DNA of 64,000 nt, taken from Tatumella morbirosei. GTDB taxonomy: Bacteria; Pseudomonadota; Gammaproteobacteria; Enterobacterales; Enterobacteriaceae. Numbering within the stretch: the stretch's first letter is position 1; each line of letters opens with the position of its first letter. Shown in pieces: positions 39,926 to 50,454 of this stretch. Under the pieces are notes generated by a model that saw nothing but the letters and a program-made list of their open reading frames with translations, ran no database searches and had not been told where the DNA came from. The position numbers and the translations under genes were made by a program. Location of the stretch: assembly GCF_000757425.2 (NCBI RefSeq), contig NZ_JPKR02000004.1, positions 124,001-188,000 of the forward strand, read 5' to 3'.

Positions 39926-40503
39926 CCGAAAACCTGCTGTAAATGCTGACGGTAATTTTCCAGGTACAACGGAACCTGGGGATTTTTGATCACATCATTA
40001 CAGATAAAGGTTGGCAGACCACTCATTCCCAGGAACTGGAACGCTTTATGACTGTGCAGGTAAACACCATCTACACCCACACCCTCGAAGAATTGCTGAG
40101 GATCAGTAAATGCCTGTAATGGTGCGTTCCAGGTCAGTGACAGCATGTAGGTTTTGCCCTGCAGCAGTCCGCCGGAACCATATTTCTTTTCACTGTCGGC
40201 ACGGGTACGTCCGTCACTGGCGTATAAACGCCCGTGGCCATAGGTAAAGACTTCATCGATATATTTTTTTACCGTCCAGGGCTCACCCATCCACCAACCT
40301 GGCATTTGCAGGATAACGGTGTCATGACTGGCAAATTTCTCAATTTCTGCTTCAATGTCGTATCCCTGGTCGATGCGGGTGACTGACACTTCATGTCCCA
40401 GACGGCTCAGTTCGCTGGCACCTTCGTCGCTGAGTGTATGGTTCAGGCGTCCGGCGGAATGGCCGAATGTGGTGCCCCCGTCAATAATCAGGATCTTACT
40501 CAT
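39922..40503 (-). CDS. mdaB: NADPH:quinone oxidoreductase MdaB
   Basis: The 193-residue flavodoxin-fold protein is close to E. coli MdaB over its full length: MSKILIIDGG, MPGWWMGEPWTVKKYIDEVF, YGHGRLYASDGRTR, KKYGSGGLLQGKTYMLSLTWNAP and FEGVGVDGVYL. MdaB reduces quinones with two electrons using FAD, protecting against electrophile and oxidative stress. In E. coli it lies between qseC and ygiN near parE; here ygiN is absent and a LysR gene is convergent. Confidence 0.95.
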   Translation of the reverse strand: MSKILIIDGGTTFGHSAGRLNHTLSDEGASELSRLGHEVSVTRIDQGYDIEAEIEKFASHDTVILQMPGWWMGEPWTVKKYIDEVFTYGHGRLYASDGRTRADSEKKYGSGGLLQGKTYMLSLTWNAPLQAFTDPQQFFEGVGVDGVYLHSHKAFQFLGMSGLPTFICNDVIKNPQVPLYLENYRQHLQQVFG

Positions 40504-40642
40504 TGTCTGTTCCTCTTGAAAAGTATGCGCCTATTGTTAACCGCAACGTTGCAGAAAAAAATAGCCTGTTCTGCATAATACCTTTGCAGCCAGCGCAATA
40601 ATCAGGGAATGTAATCTGTTATCACTGCTTGCGGGGAAAAAA

Positions 40643-41413
40643 ATGTTAAAAGTATTCTGTCCGGCCCTATTGTTACTGCCGCTGATGGTCAGTGCACAAT
40701 CACATCTTGATACGGTATTGCAGACAAAAGTGTTGCGGGTCTGCACCACGGGTGATTATAAGCCCTATAGCTTCTTGCGGCCTGACGGGCACTATGAAGG
40801 GCTGGATATTTCGATGGCTGAATCACTGGCTGCCAGCCTTGGGGCTAAACCACAGTGGATTGCGACCCGCTGGAAGACTCTCAGTGATGATTTTGTCAGC
40901 CAGCATTGCGATATTGCGGTAGGCGGGGTATCGGTCACTCTGAATCGTCAGCGAATTGCCTGGTTTGCCAGACCGCTCGGCAGTGACGGAAAAATTCCGC
41001 TGGTCCGTTGTGTCGATCGGGAAAAGTATCAGACGGTGGAACAACTCAATCGCCCGGAGGTGCGGGTAACTGAACCGGCAGGAGGCACCAATGAAGCCTT
41101 TGTTCATCAGTATCTGCCGCGGGCTACCCTGCAACTGTTTCCTGATAATGTCACCATCTTCAGCCAGATTCTTAACGGAAAAGCAGACGTTATGATAACC
41201 GATGCCTCTGAAGCAGAATATCAACAGGGACGGAATCCGGGTTTATGTGCGCTGAACCCGAAAGCTCCGCTGCAATATGGTGAAAAAGCCTACATGATTC
41301 CGCGCGATGACAGTAGTTGGCAACAGTATGTCGATCAGTGGCAGCATCTGAGCCAGGAGACCGGTGAATACCGGAAAATTGCTGAACAATGGTTGGGCGC
41401 AGCAGGTTTATAA
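40643..41413 (+). CDS. pheC: Periplasmic cyclohexadienyl dehydratase (PheC-like)
   Basis: The 256-residue precursor has a signal peptide (about residues 1-18, ending VSAQ) and a type-II binding-protein fold. Conserved PheC stretches are LRVCTTGDYKPYSF near residue 30, GLDISMAESLAASLGAKP near 55, the GGTNEAF motif near 148, PDNVTIFSQILNGKADVMITDA near 170-190, and EKAYMIPRD near 220. PheC converts prephenate to phenylpyruvate or arogenate to phenylalanine. The alternative is an amino-acid ABC binding protein, but no transporter genes are nearby. A periplasmic PheC is known in Erwinia herbicola, which fits the suggested family. Confidence 0.8.
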   Translation: MLKVFCPALLLLPLMVSAQSHLDTVLQTKVLRVCTTGDYKPYSFLRPDGHYEGLDISMAESLAASLGAKPQWIATRWKTLSDDFVSQHCDIAVGGVSVTLNRQRIAWFARPLGSDGKIPLVRCVDREKYQTVEQLNRPEVRVTEPAGGTNEAFVHQYLPRATLQLFPDNVTIFSQILNGKADVMITDASEAEYQQGRNPGLCALNPKAPLQYGEKAYMIPRDDSSWQQYVDQWQHLSQETGEYRKIAEQWLGAAGL

Positions 41414-41613
41414 GTCCCGTCACTGGCAGGAAAGAGACTTACCAGGATAAGGGATGCTGATATTTTTTTATAACTTCCACCAAAATGCTGGCTAAAGCGG
41501 TAGCACTGTGCGTAACGCACCTGTGACTAAGCACGGCGAATAAGGTACTATCCCCGGCAGAGAACTGCCACAGACGGGTGTCTGTCTGGCTGCGAAGTGA
41601 GGATTGATAATCA

Positions 41614-43890
41614 ATGAGTGACATGACCCGGGACGGTGCAGAACGTCTTGCATTGCACAAATTTACCGAAAACGCCTATCTGAACTACTCCATGTACGTG
41701 ATCATGGATAGGGCTCTTCCTTATATCGGGGACGGACTCAAACCGGTTCAGCGACGTATTATTTATGCAATGTCCGAGCTGGGATTAAATGCCAGCGCGA
41801 AGTTTAAGAAATCGGCGCGTACCGTCGGGGATGTTCTGGGTAAATATCATCCACACGGTGACAGTGCCTGTTACGAAGCGATGGTGCTGATGGCACAGCC
41901 TTTCTCATACCGTTATCCGTTGGTTGACGGGCAGGGAAACTGGGGTGCTCCGGATGATCCGAAATCTTTTGCCGCTATGCGTTACACCGAATCGCGTTTG
42001 TCACGCTATGCCGAGTTGCTGCTCAGTGAACTGGGGCAGGGCACAGTCGATTATGTGGCTAACTTTGACGGTACTTTGCAGGAGCCGAAAATGCTGCCTG
42101 CCAGGCTACCCAATATCCTGCTGAACGGCACGACCGGTATTGCGGTAGGAATGGCGACCGATATTCCGCCACACAATTTGCGTGAAGTTGCCGATGCGGC
42201 CATTGCTCTGATTGATAAGCCCAATACCCCGCTCGACGAGTTGCTGGATATTGTGCAGGGACCGGACTTTCCCACCGAAGCTGAAATTATTACCCCACGT
42301 AGCGAAATCCGAAAGATTTATGAGAACGGTCGCGGCAGTGTCCGTCAGCGTGCTGTCTGGAAGAAAGAGGAAGGTGAAATTGTCATCACCGCGCTGCCTC
42401 ACCAGGTGTCCGGCGCCAGGGTTCTGGAGCAGATTGCCGCCCAGATGCGCAATAAAAAGCTGCCGATGGTTGAAGATTTGCGTGATGAATCCGATCATGA
42501 AAATCCGACGCGGCTGGTCATTGTACCGCGTTCCAACCGGGTCGATGCTGATCCTCTGATGAACCATCTGTTTGCCACGACGGATCTGGAAAAAAGCTAC
42601 CGTATTAACCTGAATATGATCGGCCTGGATAACCGCCCGGCAGTGAAGAACCTGCGGGAGATCCTCAGCGAATGGCTGGTATATCGTCGGGATACAGTAC
42701 GCAAGCGCTTAAGTTTCCGTCTGGATAAAGTCCTTAACCGGCTGCATATTCTGGAAGGTTTACTGATTGCCTTTCTGAATATTGACGAAGTAATCGAGAT
42801 TATCCGTCATGAGGATGAGCCGAAAGCTGTCCTGATGTCACGTTTTTCCATCAGCGAAACTCAGGCTGAAGCCATCCTTGAACTGAAATTACGTCACCTG
42901 GCAAAACTTGAGGAGATGAAAATTCGCGGTGAGCAGGATGCACTGGCTAAAGAACGTGATGAGTTGCAGGCACTGTTGGCCTCTGAACGTAAGATGAATA
43001 CCCTGCTGAAGAAAGAGTTGCAGGCTGACAGTAAAACCTATGGTGATTCCCGCCGTTCTCCGCTCAGAGAACGCGAGGAAGCGAAAGCCATCAGTGAAAC
43101 AGAATTGGTGCCTTCCGAGCCGGTGACGGTTGTACTGTCACAAATGGGCTGGGTAAGAAGTGCCAAGGGGCATGATATTGACCCGGCCGGACTGAGCTAT
43201 AAAGCCGGCGACAGTTATCTGGCGTCGGCAAAAGGCAAGAGTAACCTGCCGGTGTCGTTTATAGACTCTACCGGGCGCAGCTACACTCTGGATCCAAACA
43301 GCCTGCCTTCAGCACGTGGTCAGGGAGAACCGCTGACCGGGAAGCTGACCCCGCCACCGGGGGCGGTCGTGGAACAGGTACTGATGGAAGCCGACGAACA
43401 GCGGTTGTTGATGGCCTCAGATGCCGGTTATGGCTTTATCTGTACCTTTAACGATTTACTGTCGCGTAACCGTGCCGGTAAAGCTGTGCTGAGCTTACCG
43501 GCAAATGCCAAAGTCATGACACCGCTGGCCGTACATAACGATGAAGATATGTTACTGGCGATTACTGCCGCAGGGCGGATGCTGATGTTCCCTGTGAAAG
43601 ACCTGCCACAGTTATCGAAAGGAAAAGGGAATAAGATTATCTCCATTCCGGCGGCTGAAGCCGCTGCGGGAAGCGATAAGCTGGCCTGGTTGTTACTGCT
43701 GCCACCTCAGAGTGTGGTGACTCTGCATGTGGGCAAACGCAAACTGATGTTGCGTGAAGATGATTTACAAAAATTCAGGACCGAGCGCGGACGGCGTGGC
43801 ACGCTGTTGCCCCGCGGTCTGCAAAGAATCGACCGGGTCGAAGTCGACGCTCCATCACTGAATCAGGACACGGTGGACACGACAGAATGA
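41614..43890 (+). CDS. parC: DNA topoisomerase IV subunit A
   Basis: The 758-residue protein has the winged-helix cleavage domain with [12 protein letters not shown] near residue 77-88 and the catalytic Tyr in [11 protein letters not shown] near 120. Ser80 and Glu84, the main quinolone-resistance positions, are wild type. The C-terminal half carries the beta-pinwheel repeats, including [26 protein letters not shown] and [10 protein letters not shown]. It is followed by plsC and ftsP, as in E. coli. Confidence 0.98.
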   Translation: MSDMTRDGAERLALHKFTENAYLNYSMYVIMDRALPYIGDGLKPVQRRIIYAMSELGLNASAKFKKSARTVGDVLGKYHPHGDSACYEAMVLMAQPFSYRYPLVDGQGNWGAPDDPKSFAAMRYTESRLSRYAELLLSELGQGTVDYVANFDGTLQEPKMLPARLPNILLNGTTGIAVGMATDIPPHNLREVADAAIALIDKPNTPLDELLDIVQGPDFPTEAEIITPRSEIRKIYENGRGSVRQRAVWKKEEGEIVITALPHQVSGARVLEQIAAQMRNKKLPMVEDLRDESDHENPTRLVIVPRSNRVDADPLMNHLFATTDLEKSYRINLNMIGLDNRPAVKNLREILSEWLVYRRDTVRKRLSFRLDKVLNRLHILEGLLIAFLNIDEVIEIIRHEDEPKAVLMSRFSISETQAEAILELKLRHLAKLEEMKIRGEQDALAKERDELQALLASERKMNTLLKKELQADSKTYGDSRRSPLREREEAKAISETELVPSEPVTVVLSQMGWVRSAKGHDIDPAGLSYKAGDSYLASAKGKSNLPVSFIDSTGRSYTLDPNSLPSARGQGEPLTGKLTPPPGAVVEQVLMEADEQRLLMASDAGYGFICTFNDLLSRNRAGKAVLSLPANAKVMTPLAVHNDEDMLLAITAAGRMLMFPVKDLPQLSKGKGNKIISIPAAEAAAGSDKLAWLLLLPPQSVVTLHVGKRKLMLREDDLQKFRTERGRRGTLLPRGLQRIDRVEVDAPSLNQDTVDTTE

Positions 43891-44050
43891 TAAATTAGCC
43901 GGTAGTCTCTGCGAAAAGTAAAAAAACGTTATACTTGCCGGCTGTTTATCTGGGTTCTGATGACTACTGCCATTGTGGCGTTGCCCGCAATGGAGTTTCT
44001 GTCTGCTCTTCAGGGATGGAAGTGACGCAGGCTGCTATTATGAGGTTGTT

Positions 44051-44782
44051 ATGCTGTTGATTGTGCGCGCAATTATCGTTGTTGTTTATTCTATTTTCGT
44101 GTGTGTGTTTGGTTGCCTCTGGTGTTGTTTTTCGCCCAGAAATCCACGACATGTCGCCACCTTTGCTCACGCTTTCGGCCGTCTGAGCTCTGTGTTTGGG
44201 ATCCGCGTTGAGTTACGCAAACCTCTTGATGCCAAAAACTTCGGTAATGCTATCTATATTGCTAACCACCAGAATAACTACGATATGATAACGGCAGCGA
44301 ATATGGTACAGCCGCCGACCGTAACGGTCGGTAAAAAAAGCCTGGCATGGATACCTTTTTTTGGTCAACTGTACTGGCTGACCGGAAATCTGCTGATTGA
44401 CCGGGATAACCGTAATAAGGCCCACGATACCATCAGCGAATTAGTGGCTCAGTTTAAAAAGAAAGATATCTCCTTCTGGATGTTTCCGGAAGGAACCCGT
44501 AGCCGTGGTCGGGGATTGCTGCCGTTTAAAACCGGTGCCTTTCACGCAGCTCTGGCTGCCGGCGTACCGGTGATCCCGATTGTTATTTCCAATACGCATA
44601 ATCAAATTAAGCTGAACCGCTGGCATAACGGACTGGTGATTGTCGAAATGCTGCCCCCGGTGGATGTAAAACAATTTGAAGGCCAGTCTGCGCGTAAGCT
44701 GGCAACCCATTGTCGTGAGCTGATGTCGGCCCGACTTGATGCGTTAAATGAAGAAGTCGCTCGCCGGGCAAAGGAAAAATAG
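44051..44782 (+). CDS. plsC: 1-acyl-sn-glycerol-3-phosphate acyltransferase
   Basis: The 243-residue inner-membrane enzyme makes phosphatidic acid. The HX4D motif (ANHQNNYDM) lies near residue 75 and the FPEGTRSRG motif near 145. The ATG at 44051 matches the E. coli N-terminus and has GAGG six bases upstream. The open frame extends 26 codons further but without support. Confidence 0.97.
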   Translation: MLLIVRAIIVVVYSIFVCVFGCLWCCFSPRNPRHVATFAHAFGRLSSVFGIRVELRKPLDAKNFGNAIYIANHQNNYDMITAANMVQPPTVTVGKKSLAWIPFFGQLYWLTGNLLIDRDNRNKAHDTISELVAQFKKKDISFWMFPEGTRSRGRGLLPFKTGAFHAALAAGVPVIPIVISNTHNQIKLNRWHNGLVIVEMLPPVDVKQFEGQSARKLATHCRELMSARLDALNEEVARRAKEK

Positions 44783-44873
44783 TTGTTCGCTGCGGCCAAA
44801 AATGGGCCCGGCGTGTTGCTTGTTTGTGGTGAACCACCACCTGCGGTGTTATCAGTATAAGGTCAGAAGTATT

Positions 44874-46295
44874 ATGTCTTTTAACCGTCGTCAGTTTCTG
44901 CAGTTATCCGCCGGCGCAGCTCTCGGCAGTACTTTACTTCCGCACAGTGCCCTGGCAGCAGACACCGGAGAAAATGCTCTGCCGGTACCTCCTCTGCTAG
45001 AGTCACGCCGTGGTCAGCCACTGTTTTTAACCTTACAGGCCAGTCACTGGGCATTTAACGGCACCAGTAAGGCTCCGGTCTGGGGATTTAACGGACTCTA
45101 TCTCGGTCCCACCGTCCGGGTACATAATGGTGATAATGTTAAGCTGATCTACAGCAATCGTCTGCCCGAGCCGGTGTCAATGACCGTCAGCGGATTACAG
45201 GTGCAGGGGGCGTTAAATGGCGGGGCACCACGACAGATTTCACCTAATGTTGACTGGGCGCCGATACTGCCGGTGCGTCAGGCCGCAGCAACCTGCTGGT
45301 ATCATGCCGATACTCCTCACCATATGGCCCCTCATGTGTATAACGGCCTGGCCGGTATGTGGCTGATAGAAGATGACAACAGTAAGTCTTTACCACTGCC
45401 TAAACATTATGGTGTGGATGACTTCCCATTGATTATTCAGGATAAACGTCTGGATAATTTTGGCTCACCGGTGTATGACAGTGGCGCAGATGAAGGATTT
45501 TACGGCGATATCCTGCTGGTCAATGGAATCAGAGAACCTTATGTCAATGTCTCCAGAGGCTGGGTCCGCTTACGGTTACTCAATGCTTCTAACGCCCGTC
45601 GATACCAGCTACAGCTCAGCGATAACCGTCCTTTCACTGTCATCGCGGGCGATCAGGGTTTCTTACCGTCTGCGGTCACCGTACAACAGTTATCACTGGC
45701 CCCCGGTGAACGCCGTGAAGTATTGATCGACCTCTCCCAGGGGAAAGATGTGTCTATCACCGCGGGGACTGCTGCGACCCTCATTGAGCGTATAAAAGGT
45801 ATTTTTGAACCCTCATCGATTCTGACCTCAACACTGGTGTTAACTCTGCGTCCTACCGGATTATTACCACTGGTCACTGACGGCCTTCCTGCGCAACTCG
45901 CTCCACAGCCACAGGCAAATAATGTTTCCGGCAGCCGTCAGATTCGGCTGGACGATTCTCCGGCGGGAATCAACGGCGCAGCCTGGGATATAAATCGTAT
46001 TGATACCGTGGTGCGGCAGGGCACGGTTGAGCGCTGGACAATTCAGGCAAATCAGCCTCAGCCGTTCCATATTCAGGGTGCTATGTTCCTGATAATCAGT
46101 GTTAACGGCGCCCCGGCGATGGTCGAAGATCGTGGCTGGAAAGATACTGTCTGGGTGGATGGCAGTGTTGAGTTACTGGTGACTTTCCCACAAAATTCTT
46201 CAGAGCATTTTCCGTTTGTCTACTATAGTCAGAATCTGGAACTGGCCGATCGTGGCTGTGCAGGCCAACTGATGGTCCAGCAGTCGATTAACTAA
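44874..46295 (+). CDS. ftsP: Cell division protein FtsP (SufI)
   Basis: The 473-residue protein is a Tat substrate: the twin-arginine motif FNRRQFLQ is at residues 3-10, followed by a moderately hydrophobic segment and an A-A cleavage site (SALAA). It has the three cupredoxin domains of the multicopper oxidase fold (NGLYLGPTVRVHNGDNV, WYHADTPHHMAPHVYNGLAGMWLI) but lacks the full set of copper ligands near the C-terminus. In E. coli it stabilises the divisome under stress. The ATG at 44874 begins the Tat signal; the frame upstream overlaps plsC. Confidence 0.94.
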   Translation: MSFNRRQFLQLSAGAALGSTLLPHSALAADTGENALPVPPLLESRRGQPLFLTLQASHWAFNGTSKAPVWGFNGLYLGPTVRVHNGDNVKLIYSNRLPEPVSMTVSGLQVQGALNGGAPRQISPNVDWAPILPVRQAAATCWYHADTPHHMAPHVYNGLAGMWLIEDDNSKSLPLPKHYGVDDFPLIIQDKRLDNFGSPVYDSGADEGFYGDILLVNGIREPYVNVSRGWVRLRLLNASNARRYQLQLSDNRPFTVIAGDQGFLPSAVTVQQLSLAPGERREVLIDLSQGKDVSITAGTAATLIERIKGIFEPSSILTSTLVLTLRPTGLLPLVTDGLPAQLAPQPQANNVSGSRQIRLDDSPAGINGAAWDINRIDTVVRQGTVERWTIQANQPQPFHIQGAMFLIISVNGAPAMVEDRGWKDTVWVDGSVELLVTFPQNSSEHFPFVYYSQNLELADRGCAGQLMVQQSIN

Positions 46296-46319
46296 CAACC
46301 CGTATCTCCGGAGCCGGAA

Positions 46320-46531
46320 ATGTCGAAAGAAGATGATTTCACCGCAGCGAAAGCCATCTGTAATGAGACAGGGGGGCGGTACTGGAATTACTGGGCGACG
46401 GACAAAGCCTGTCTGTACAGGGACTGGTGACTGTTATGCAGCAGGCTCAACAGGATGGTCATTCCTACGGCGAACAGCGGGAAGAAGCCATGAACAGAGC
46501 CATCCGTTTGCTGCAAAAATTTATCAGTTAG
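46320..46531 (+). pseudogene. Small FumD-like protein, frameshifted in a G6 tract
   Basis: As given, the frame from the ATG at 46320 stops after 36 codons. One extra G in the six-G run at 46371-46376 would restore a 70-residue protein reading CNETGGAVLELLGDGQ across the join and ending AIRLLQKFIS. The restored protein aligns with FumD (YdhZ, 69 residues): the spacing C-x3-G-x2-VLE-x4-GQ is the same. GGAG lies six bases before the ATG, and a terminator hairpin follows directly. The FumD assignment is tentative; a small YmgA/AriR-type helical protein is the alternative. Confidence 0.45.
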
Positions 46532-46550
46532 CCACTGCCGTGGCAGTGGC
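46531..46550. terminator. Hairpin between the FumD-like gene and dkgA
   Basis: GCCACTGC and GCAGTGGC pair perfectly around a four-base loop in the 39-base gap between convergent stop codons. Confidence 0.6.
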
Positions 46551-46570
46551 TAAGCTGTGAACTATGCGGT

Positions 46571-47401
46571 TCAGGTCTTGTTAAAAGTATCCGGATCCGG
46601 GCCCAGTCGTTTACCTGCTTCCAGCACGGTCAGATCACTCAGCTCGGTTTTTTCCAGGCTAAAATCAAACACCGAAAAATTCTCTTCAATCCGTTTTGCG
46701 GTGACCGATTTAGGGATGACCACCAGACCATTATCGATATGCCAGCGGATGACAATCTGTGCCGGGGTTTTCTGATATTTATCCGCCAGAGCGCGAATTT
46801 TCGGATGATCGAAGACGCCTTTACCCCCCTGAGCTAACGGGCTCCAGGATTCGGTCTGAATATGATGTAATCCGTTCCATGCATGCATCGGACGTTGTTG
46901 GAACAAAGGGTGCAGTTCTATCTGATTAATCACCGGGGTGACGCCAGTTTCACGAATGATATTTTGCAGATGCTCCTGCTGGAAATTACATACGCCAATA
47001 CTTTTAATCAGCCCCTGTTTCTGTAACTCAATCAGTTGCTGCCAGGCCCCGATATACTCATTCTGCTGCGGGCAGGGCCAGTGGATAAGATACAGGTCTA
47101 TATAATCAAGCTGTAATTTTTTCAGGCTGAGCTCAAGGGCTTTAGCCGCGTGGGTCTGGTCACTGTTCCACAGTTTAGTGGTAATAAACAGCTCTTCGCG
47201 TGGCAGAGCTGTATCGCTTAGCGCCTGACCCACACCTTCTTCGTTCTGATATATGGCTGCAGTGTCGATGGAACGATAGCCGGTTTGCAATGCGTGTTGG
47301 ACGGCATGTCGGGTTTCTTCGACTGAAGCCTGCCAGACGCCGAGTCCAACCTGTGGCATAAGCTGACCGTCATTGAGTCTGATCATGGATTGTTCGGACA
47401 T
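46571..47401 (-). CDS. dkgA: 2,5-diketo-D-gluconate reductase A / methylglyoxal reductase
   Basis: The 276-residue aldo-keto reductase matches DkgA: MPQVGLGVWQAS near residue 15, GYRSIDTAAIYQNEEGVG near 45-60 with catalytic Asp and Tyr, the Lys in FITTKLW near 77, HWP near 108, and VVIPKSVTAKRIEENF near 230. It reduces 2,5-diketogluconate and methylglyoxal with NADPH. The ATG at 47401 begins the family sequence; the frame upstream overlaps the divergent yqhC region. In E. coli yqhD lies between yqhC and dkgA, but not here. Confidence 0.94.
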   Translation of the reverse strand: MSEQSMIRLNDGQLMPQVGLGVWQASVEETRHAVQHALQTGYRSIDTAAIYQNEEGVGQALSDTALPREELFITTKLWNSDQTHAAKALELSLKKLQLDYIDLYLIHWPCPQQNEYIGAWQQLIELQKQGLIKSIGVCNFQQEHLQNIIRETGVTPVINQIELHPLFQQRPMHAWNGLHHIQTESWSPLAQGGKGVFDHPKIRALADKYQKTPAQIVIRWHIDNGLVVIPKSVTAKRIEENFSVFDFSLEKTELSDLTVLEAGKRLGPDPDTFNKT

Positions 47402-47555
47402 TTCAGTTTCCTCCGTGGCAGAAAAACACGTCAGGTGGTGAGGGCTGAAGTTAAGTGTAGTTGCTATCCTGGTATCTGGCAGAGGGTGATTGTCTGATAT
47501 TGAGTATTTTTTAGCCCCTCGCGGGGAGCCGGATACCGGCAAAACTGGAGATTTC

Positions 47556-48458
47556 ATGTCTGATAACGGTTATTGTCAGCGTCTGGCGCAGCAGGTCATC
47601 GCTTTGCATCATTCCCTGTCCGGAGGGATCAGCCCGCTGAAAAATGTATCGCTGATGTATTCCGATAAACATTTAACACTCAGCCCGGTCATGTATCGTC
47701 CGGGGATAGCCATTTTGTTTCAGGGCAGTAAAACCGGATATCTTGGTGATGTTAGTTTCAGTTACGATCCCAGCCGTTATCTGTTGCTCAGTGTCGCACT
47801 ACCGGTTGAATGTGAAACGCATGGCAGCCGGGAGCATCCACTGGCCGGGTTATTTATTGATGTGGATATGCTGTCGGTGCAGGAAATGATCCTTGAAATT
47901 GGCGAACAGTACGATTATCAGCCACCTCAGCTGACAACGGCTATCCATTCAGCAGAGTTAACTCACGATATGCTGAGAATTAGCGAAAGGCTGTTGGATA
48001 TGATGACCCGGCCTCTGGAAGCCAGACTTCTGGCGAACCAGGTAATTAAAGAGATGTATTTTTATCTGCTGACCGGTCCTTGTGGCAGGGCACTGTTATC
48101 TCTGGCCAACAGTCAAACCCGCATTAGCCAGATAGCCAAAGCCCTGCGCAGAATTGAGCAGGATTACCGGACAGGGCTGAGTATTGATGTGCTGGCCGCC
48201 GAGGTCAATATGAGTACATCGGCATTTTATCACCATTTTAAAACGGTCACGCAGACCTCACCGCTGCAATACCTGAAACGTTACCGGCTACATGAGGCCA
48301 GACGGTTACTGGCTCATCAACAAATGAAAGCCGGCAATGCGGCTATCGAAGTGGGTTATGAAAGCGTGTCACAGTTTTCCCGCGAATATAAACGCTATTT
48401 CGGGGTAACGCCCGGAGAAGAAATTCAACGGGTACGTCAGGCATCAGCAGATGCCTGA
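47556..48458 (+). CDS. yqhC: AraC-family regulator YqhC
   Basis: The 300-residue protein has an N-terminal AraC ligand-binding domain (about 1-180) and a C-terminal double helix-turn-helix (about 195-295: LAAEVNMSTSAFYHHFKTVTQTSPLQYLKRYRLHEAR and GYESVSQFSREYKRYFGVTPGEE). In E. coli YqhC senses aldehydes and activates yqhD and dkgA. The ATG at 47556 with GGAG six bases upstream is preferred over 47490. It is divergent from dkgA, its likely target. Confidence 0.9.
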   Translation: MSDNGYCQRLAQQVIALHHSLSGGISPLKNVSLMYSDKHLTLSPVMYRPGIAILFQGSKTGYLGDVSFSYDPSRYLLLSVALPVECETHGSREHPLAGLFIDVDMLSVQEMILEIGEQYDYQPPQLTTAIHSAELTHDMLRISERLLDMMTRPLEARLLANQVIKEMYFYLLTGPCGRALLSLANSQTRISQIAKALRRIEQDYRTGLSIDVLAAEVNMSTSAFYHHFKTVTQTSPLQYLKRYRLHEARRLLAHQQMKAGNAAIEVGYESVSQFSREYKRYFGVTPGEEIQRVRQASADA

Positions 48459-48475
48459 CGTCAGCAGGTTTCGTT

Positions 48476-49138
48476 TCAGACAGAGGTCTGGCGTTTTTTC
48501 TTCCACAGAAATACCAGGCTGCCTGCCAGACCGCAGACCAGCAGCAGCAGCGGTAACAGCATCAGTAAGGCCATGACCTGATCTTCATGACGTTTAATAA
48601 ACGGCACGTGGCTGAAACCGTAACCCAGGGCGACCAGCAGTACCACCCACAACAGCCCGCTCAACCAGTTGAACAGCTGGAAACGAGTGTTGCTGAGCCC
48701 GGAAATTCCTGCCATGGTAGGCAGGACCGTGCGGACAAACGCCAGAAACCGGCCTGCCAGTAAAGCGGCCAGACCATGACGGTTAAACATCTGCCAGGCC
48801 CGCTGATGATATTTGGCGGGTAAATGTTTAAGCCACCCCTGTACCAGCCGGGTATTTCCCAGCCAGCGCCCCTGCAGATAGCCCATCCAGAATCCCAGGC
48901 TGGCAGCACTGGTGAGGATCACTATGGTGGGAATAAATCCCATCACGCCTTTGGCTACCATGGCACCTGCCAGCAGTAATAAACTGTCCCCCGGTAAAAA
49001 AGCCGCCGGTAATAACCCGTTTTCAAGAAACAACATGCAAAACATCACCGCGTAGACAATCCAGATAACATGAGGATCTGCCAGTACGGCGAAATCCTGA
49101 TGCCACAGAGCATGGATTATCTCCTGTATAGCACTCAT
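48476..49138 (-). CDS. yghB: DedA-family membrane protein YghB
   Basis: The 220-residue inner-membrane protein matches Ygh[22 protein letters not shown] near residue 40-60, [14 protein letters not shown], and the conserved [17 protein letters not shown] near 130-145. DedA proteins of this group are linked to lipid-carrier flipping, membrane potential and drug tolerance. The ATG at 49138 is the family start. It lies between yqhC and metC, as in E. coli. Confidence 0.94.
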   Translation of the reverse strand: MSAIQEIIHALWHQDFAVLADPHVIWIVYAVMFCMLFLENGLLPAAFLPGDSLLLLAGAMVAKGVMGFIPTIVILTSAASLGFWMGYLQGRWLGNTRLVQGWLKHLPAKYHQRAWQMFNRHGLAALLAGRFLAFVRTVLPTMAGISGLSNTRFQLFNWLSGLLWVVLLVALGYGFSHVPFIKRHEDQVMALLMLLPLLLLVCGLAGSLVFLWKKKRQTSV

Positions 49139-49245
49139 TTTCTTTCCCGTAACCTGACCCGTGTCAGGGGTTAATACTGCCGGTATCCGCCAGCTGGCGA
49201 CAGACACCGCTCATTAATTTCCTGCCATGCAGACCAGATAAATGG

Positions 49246-50454
49246 TCAGGCATGGCGAGCCAGCCGGTCGAAACCCGCGGCCAGGTCAGCAATTAAATCA
49301 TCGACGTTTTCCAGACCAATATGCAGTCTGACCAGGGTTCCCGGTAAGCGTGGTTCCTGTTCCGGGCGGATGGCCGCAATTTCATGTGGCTGATTGGCCA
49401 GAATCAGGGATTCAAAGCCCCCCCAAGAATAAGCCATGCTGAAATGCTGAAAATTATCCAGGAAGTCAGCCAATGCTTCACGCGACAGCTCGCGGCGCAG
49501 AATAAATGAGAACAAACCACTACTGCCGGAAAAATCACGCTTCCAGAACAGGTGGCCTGGTGACTGAGGCAGTGCAGGGTGGTTGACCCGCCAGACCTCT
49601 TCACGACCTGCCAGCCACTCAGCGACACGGATACTGCTCTCTTCATGCTGACGCAATCTGACTCCCAGGGTTCGCAGGCCCCGGGAGGTCATATAGGCGG
49701 TATCAGCATCCACCATTTGTCCCATCAGGTAGGAATTTTCGCGTAAGGTGTCCCAGCAGCGCTGATTCGCGACTGCGGTGCCTACCATAGCATCGGAATG
49801 CCCTATCAGATATTTGGTGCCCGCCTGAATGGAAATATCAATGCCGAAATCGAGCGCGTTAAACAGTACCCCGGCAGCCCAGGTGTTATCCATCATAATA
49901 ATGGCATCCGGAGCGGTCTGACGGATGGCGGCGACAATCGCCGGAATATCCTGGACTTCCATGGTGATGGAGGCCGGCGATTCCAGAAATACCACCCTGG
50001 TTTCAGGTTTCAGCCACTGAATAATCTCAGCGCCACTGGTATGAGGGAAGAAAGTGGTCGCTACGTTAAGTTTACGCAGTATCACATTACAGAAATCACG
50101 GGTCGGCTCATAGACCGAACCGCTCATCAGGACATGGTCACCGCTTTCAACAAACGCCAGAATGGCATTGGTCACCGCGGCAGCACCGCAGGGATACAGG
50201 GCACATCCGGCACCGTTTTCCAGTTCGGTCATGGCATCCTGCAATGAAAAATGCGTCAGAGTCCCCCGGCGACCGTAAAATAACTCACCACGGGTTCGTC
50301 CTGCAGCGGCACGTTTTTTATCAGCCACCGTGTCGAATACCAGCGAGGACGCACGCTGAATTACGCTGTTAACTGCGCCGGCAGTATAGCGTTTTTGCCG
50401 GCCGGCACTGACCAGTGTAGTTTCCAGTTTTTTTTCTAATTTCTTGTCTGTCAT
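49246..50454 (-). CDS. metC: Cystathionine beta-lyase MetC
   Basis: The 402-residue PLP enzyme cleaves cystathionine to homocysteine, pyruvate and ammonia in methionine synthesis. The PLP lysine lies in [13 protein letters not shown] near residue 214. [23 protein letters not shown] and TRDFCNVIL are family segments. A Cys-Met metabolism transsulfuration fold covers the whole length. It is divergent from exbB, as in E. coli. Confidence 0.96.
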   Translation of the reverse strand: MTDKKLEKKLETTLVSAGRQKRYTAGAVNSVIQRASSLVFDTVADKKRAAAGRTRGELFYGRRGTLTHFSLQDAMTELENGAGCALYPCGAAAVTNAILAFVESGDHVLMSGSVYEPTRDFCNVILRKLNVATTFFPHTSGAEIIQWLKPETRVVFLESPASITMEVQDIPAIVAAIRQTAPDAIIMMDNTWAAGVLFNALDFGIDISIQAGTKYLIGHSDAMVGTAVANQRCWDTLRENSYLMGQMVDADTAYMTSRGLRTLGVRLRQHEESSIRVAEWLAGREEVWRVNHPALPQSPGHLFWKRDFSGSSGLFSFILRRELSREALADFLDNFQHFSMAYSWGGFESLILANQPHEIAAIRPEQEPRLPGTLVRLHIGLENVDDLIADLAAGFDRLARHA

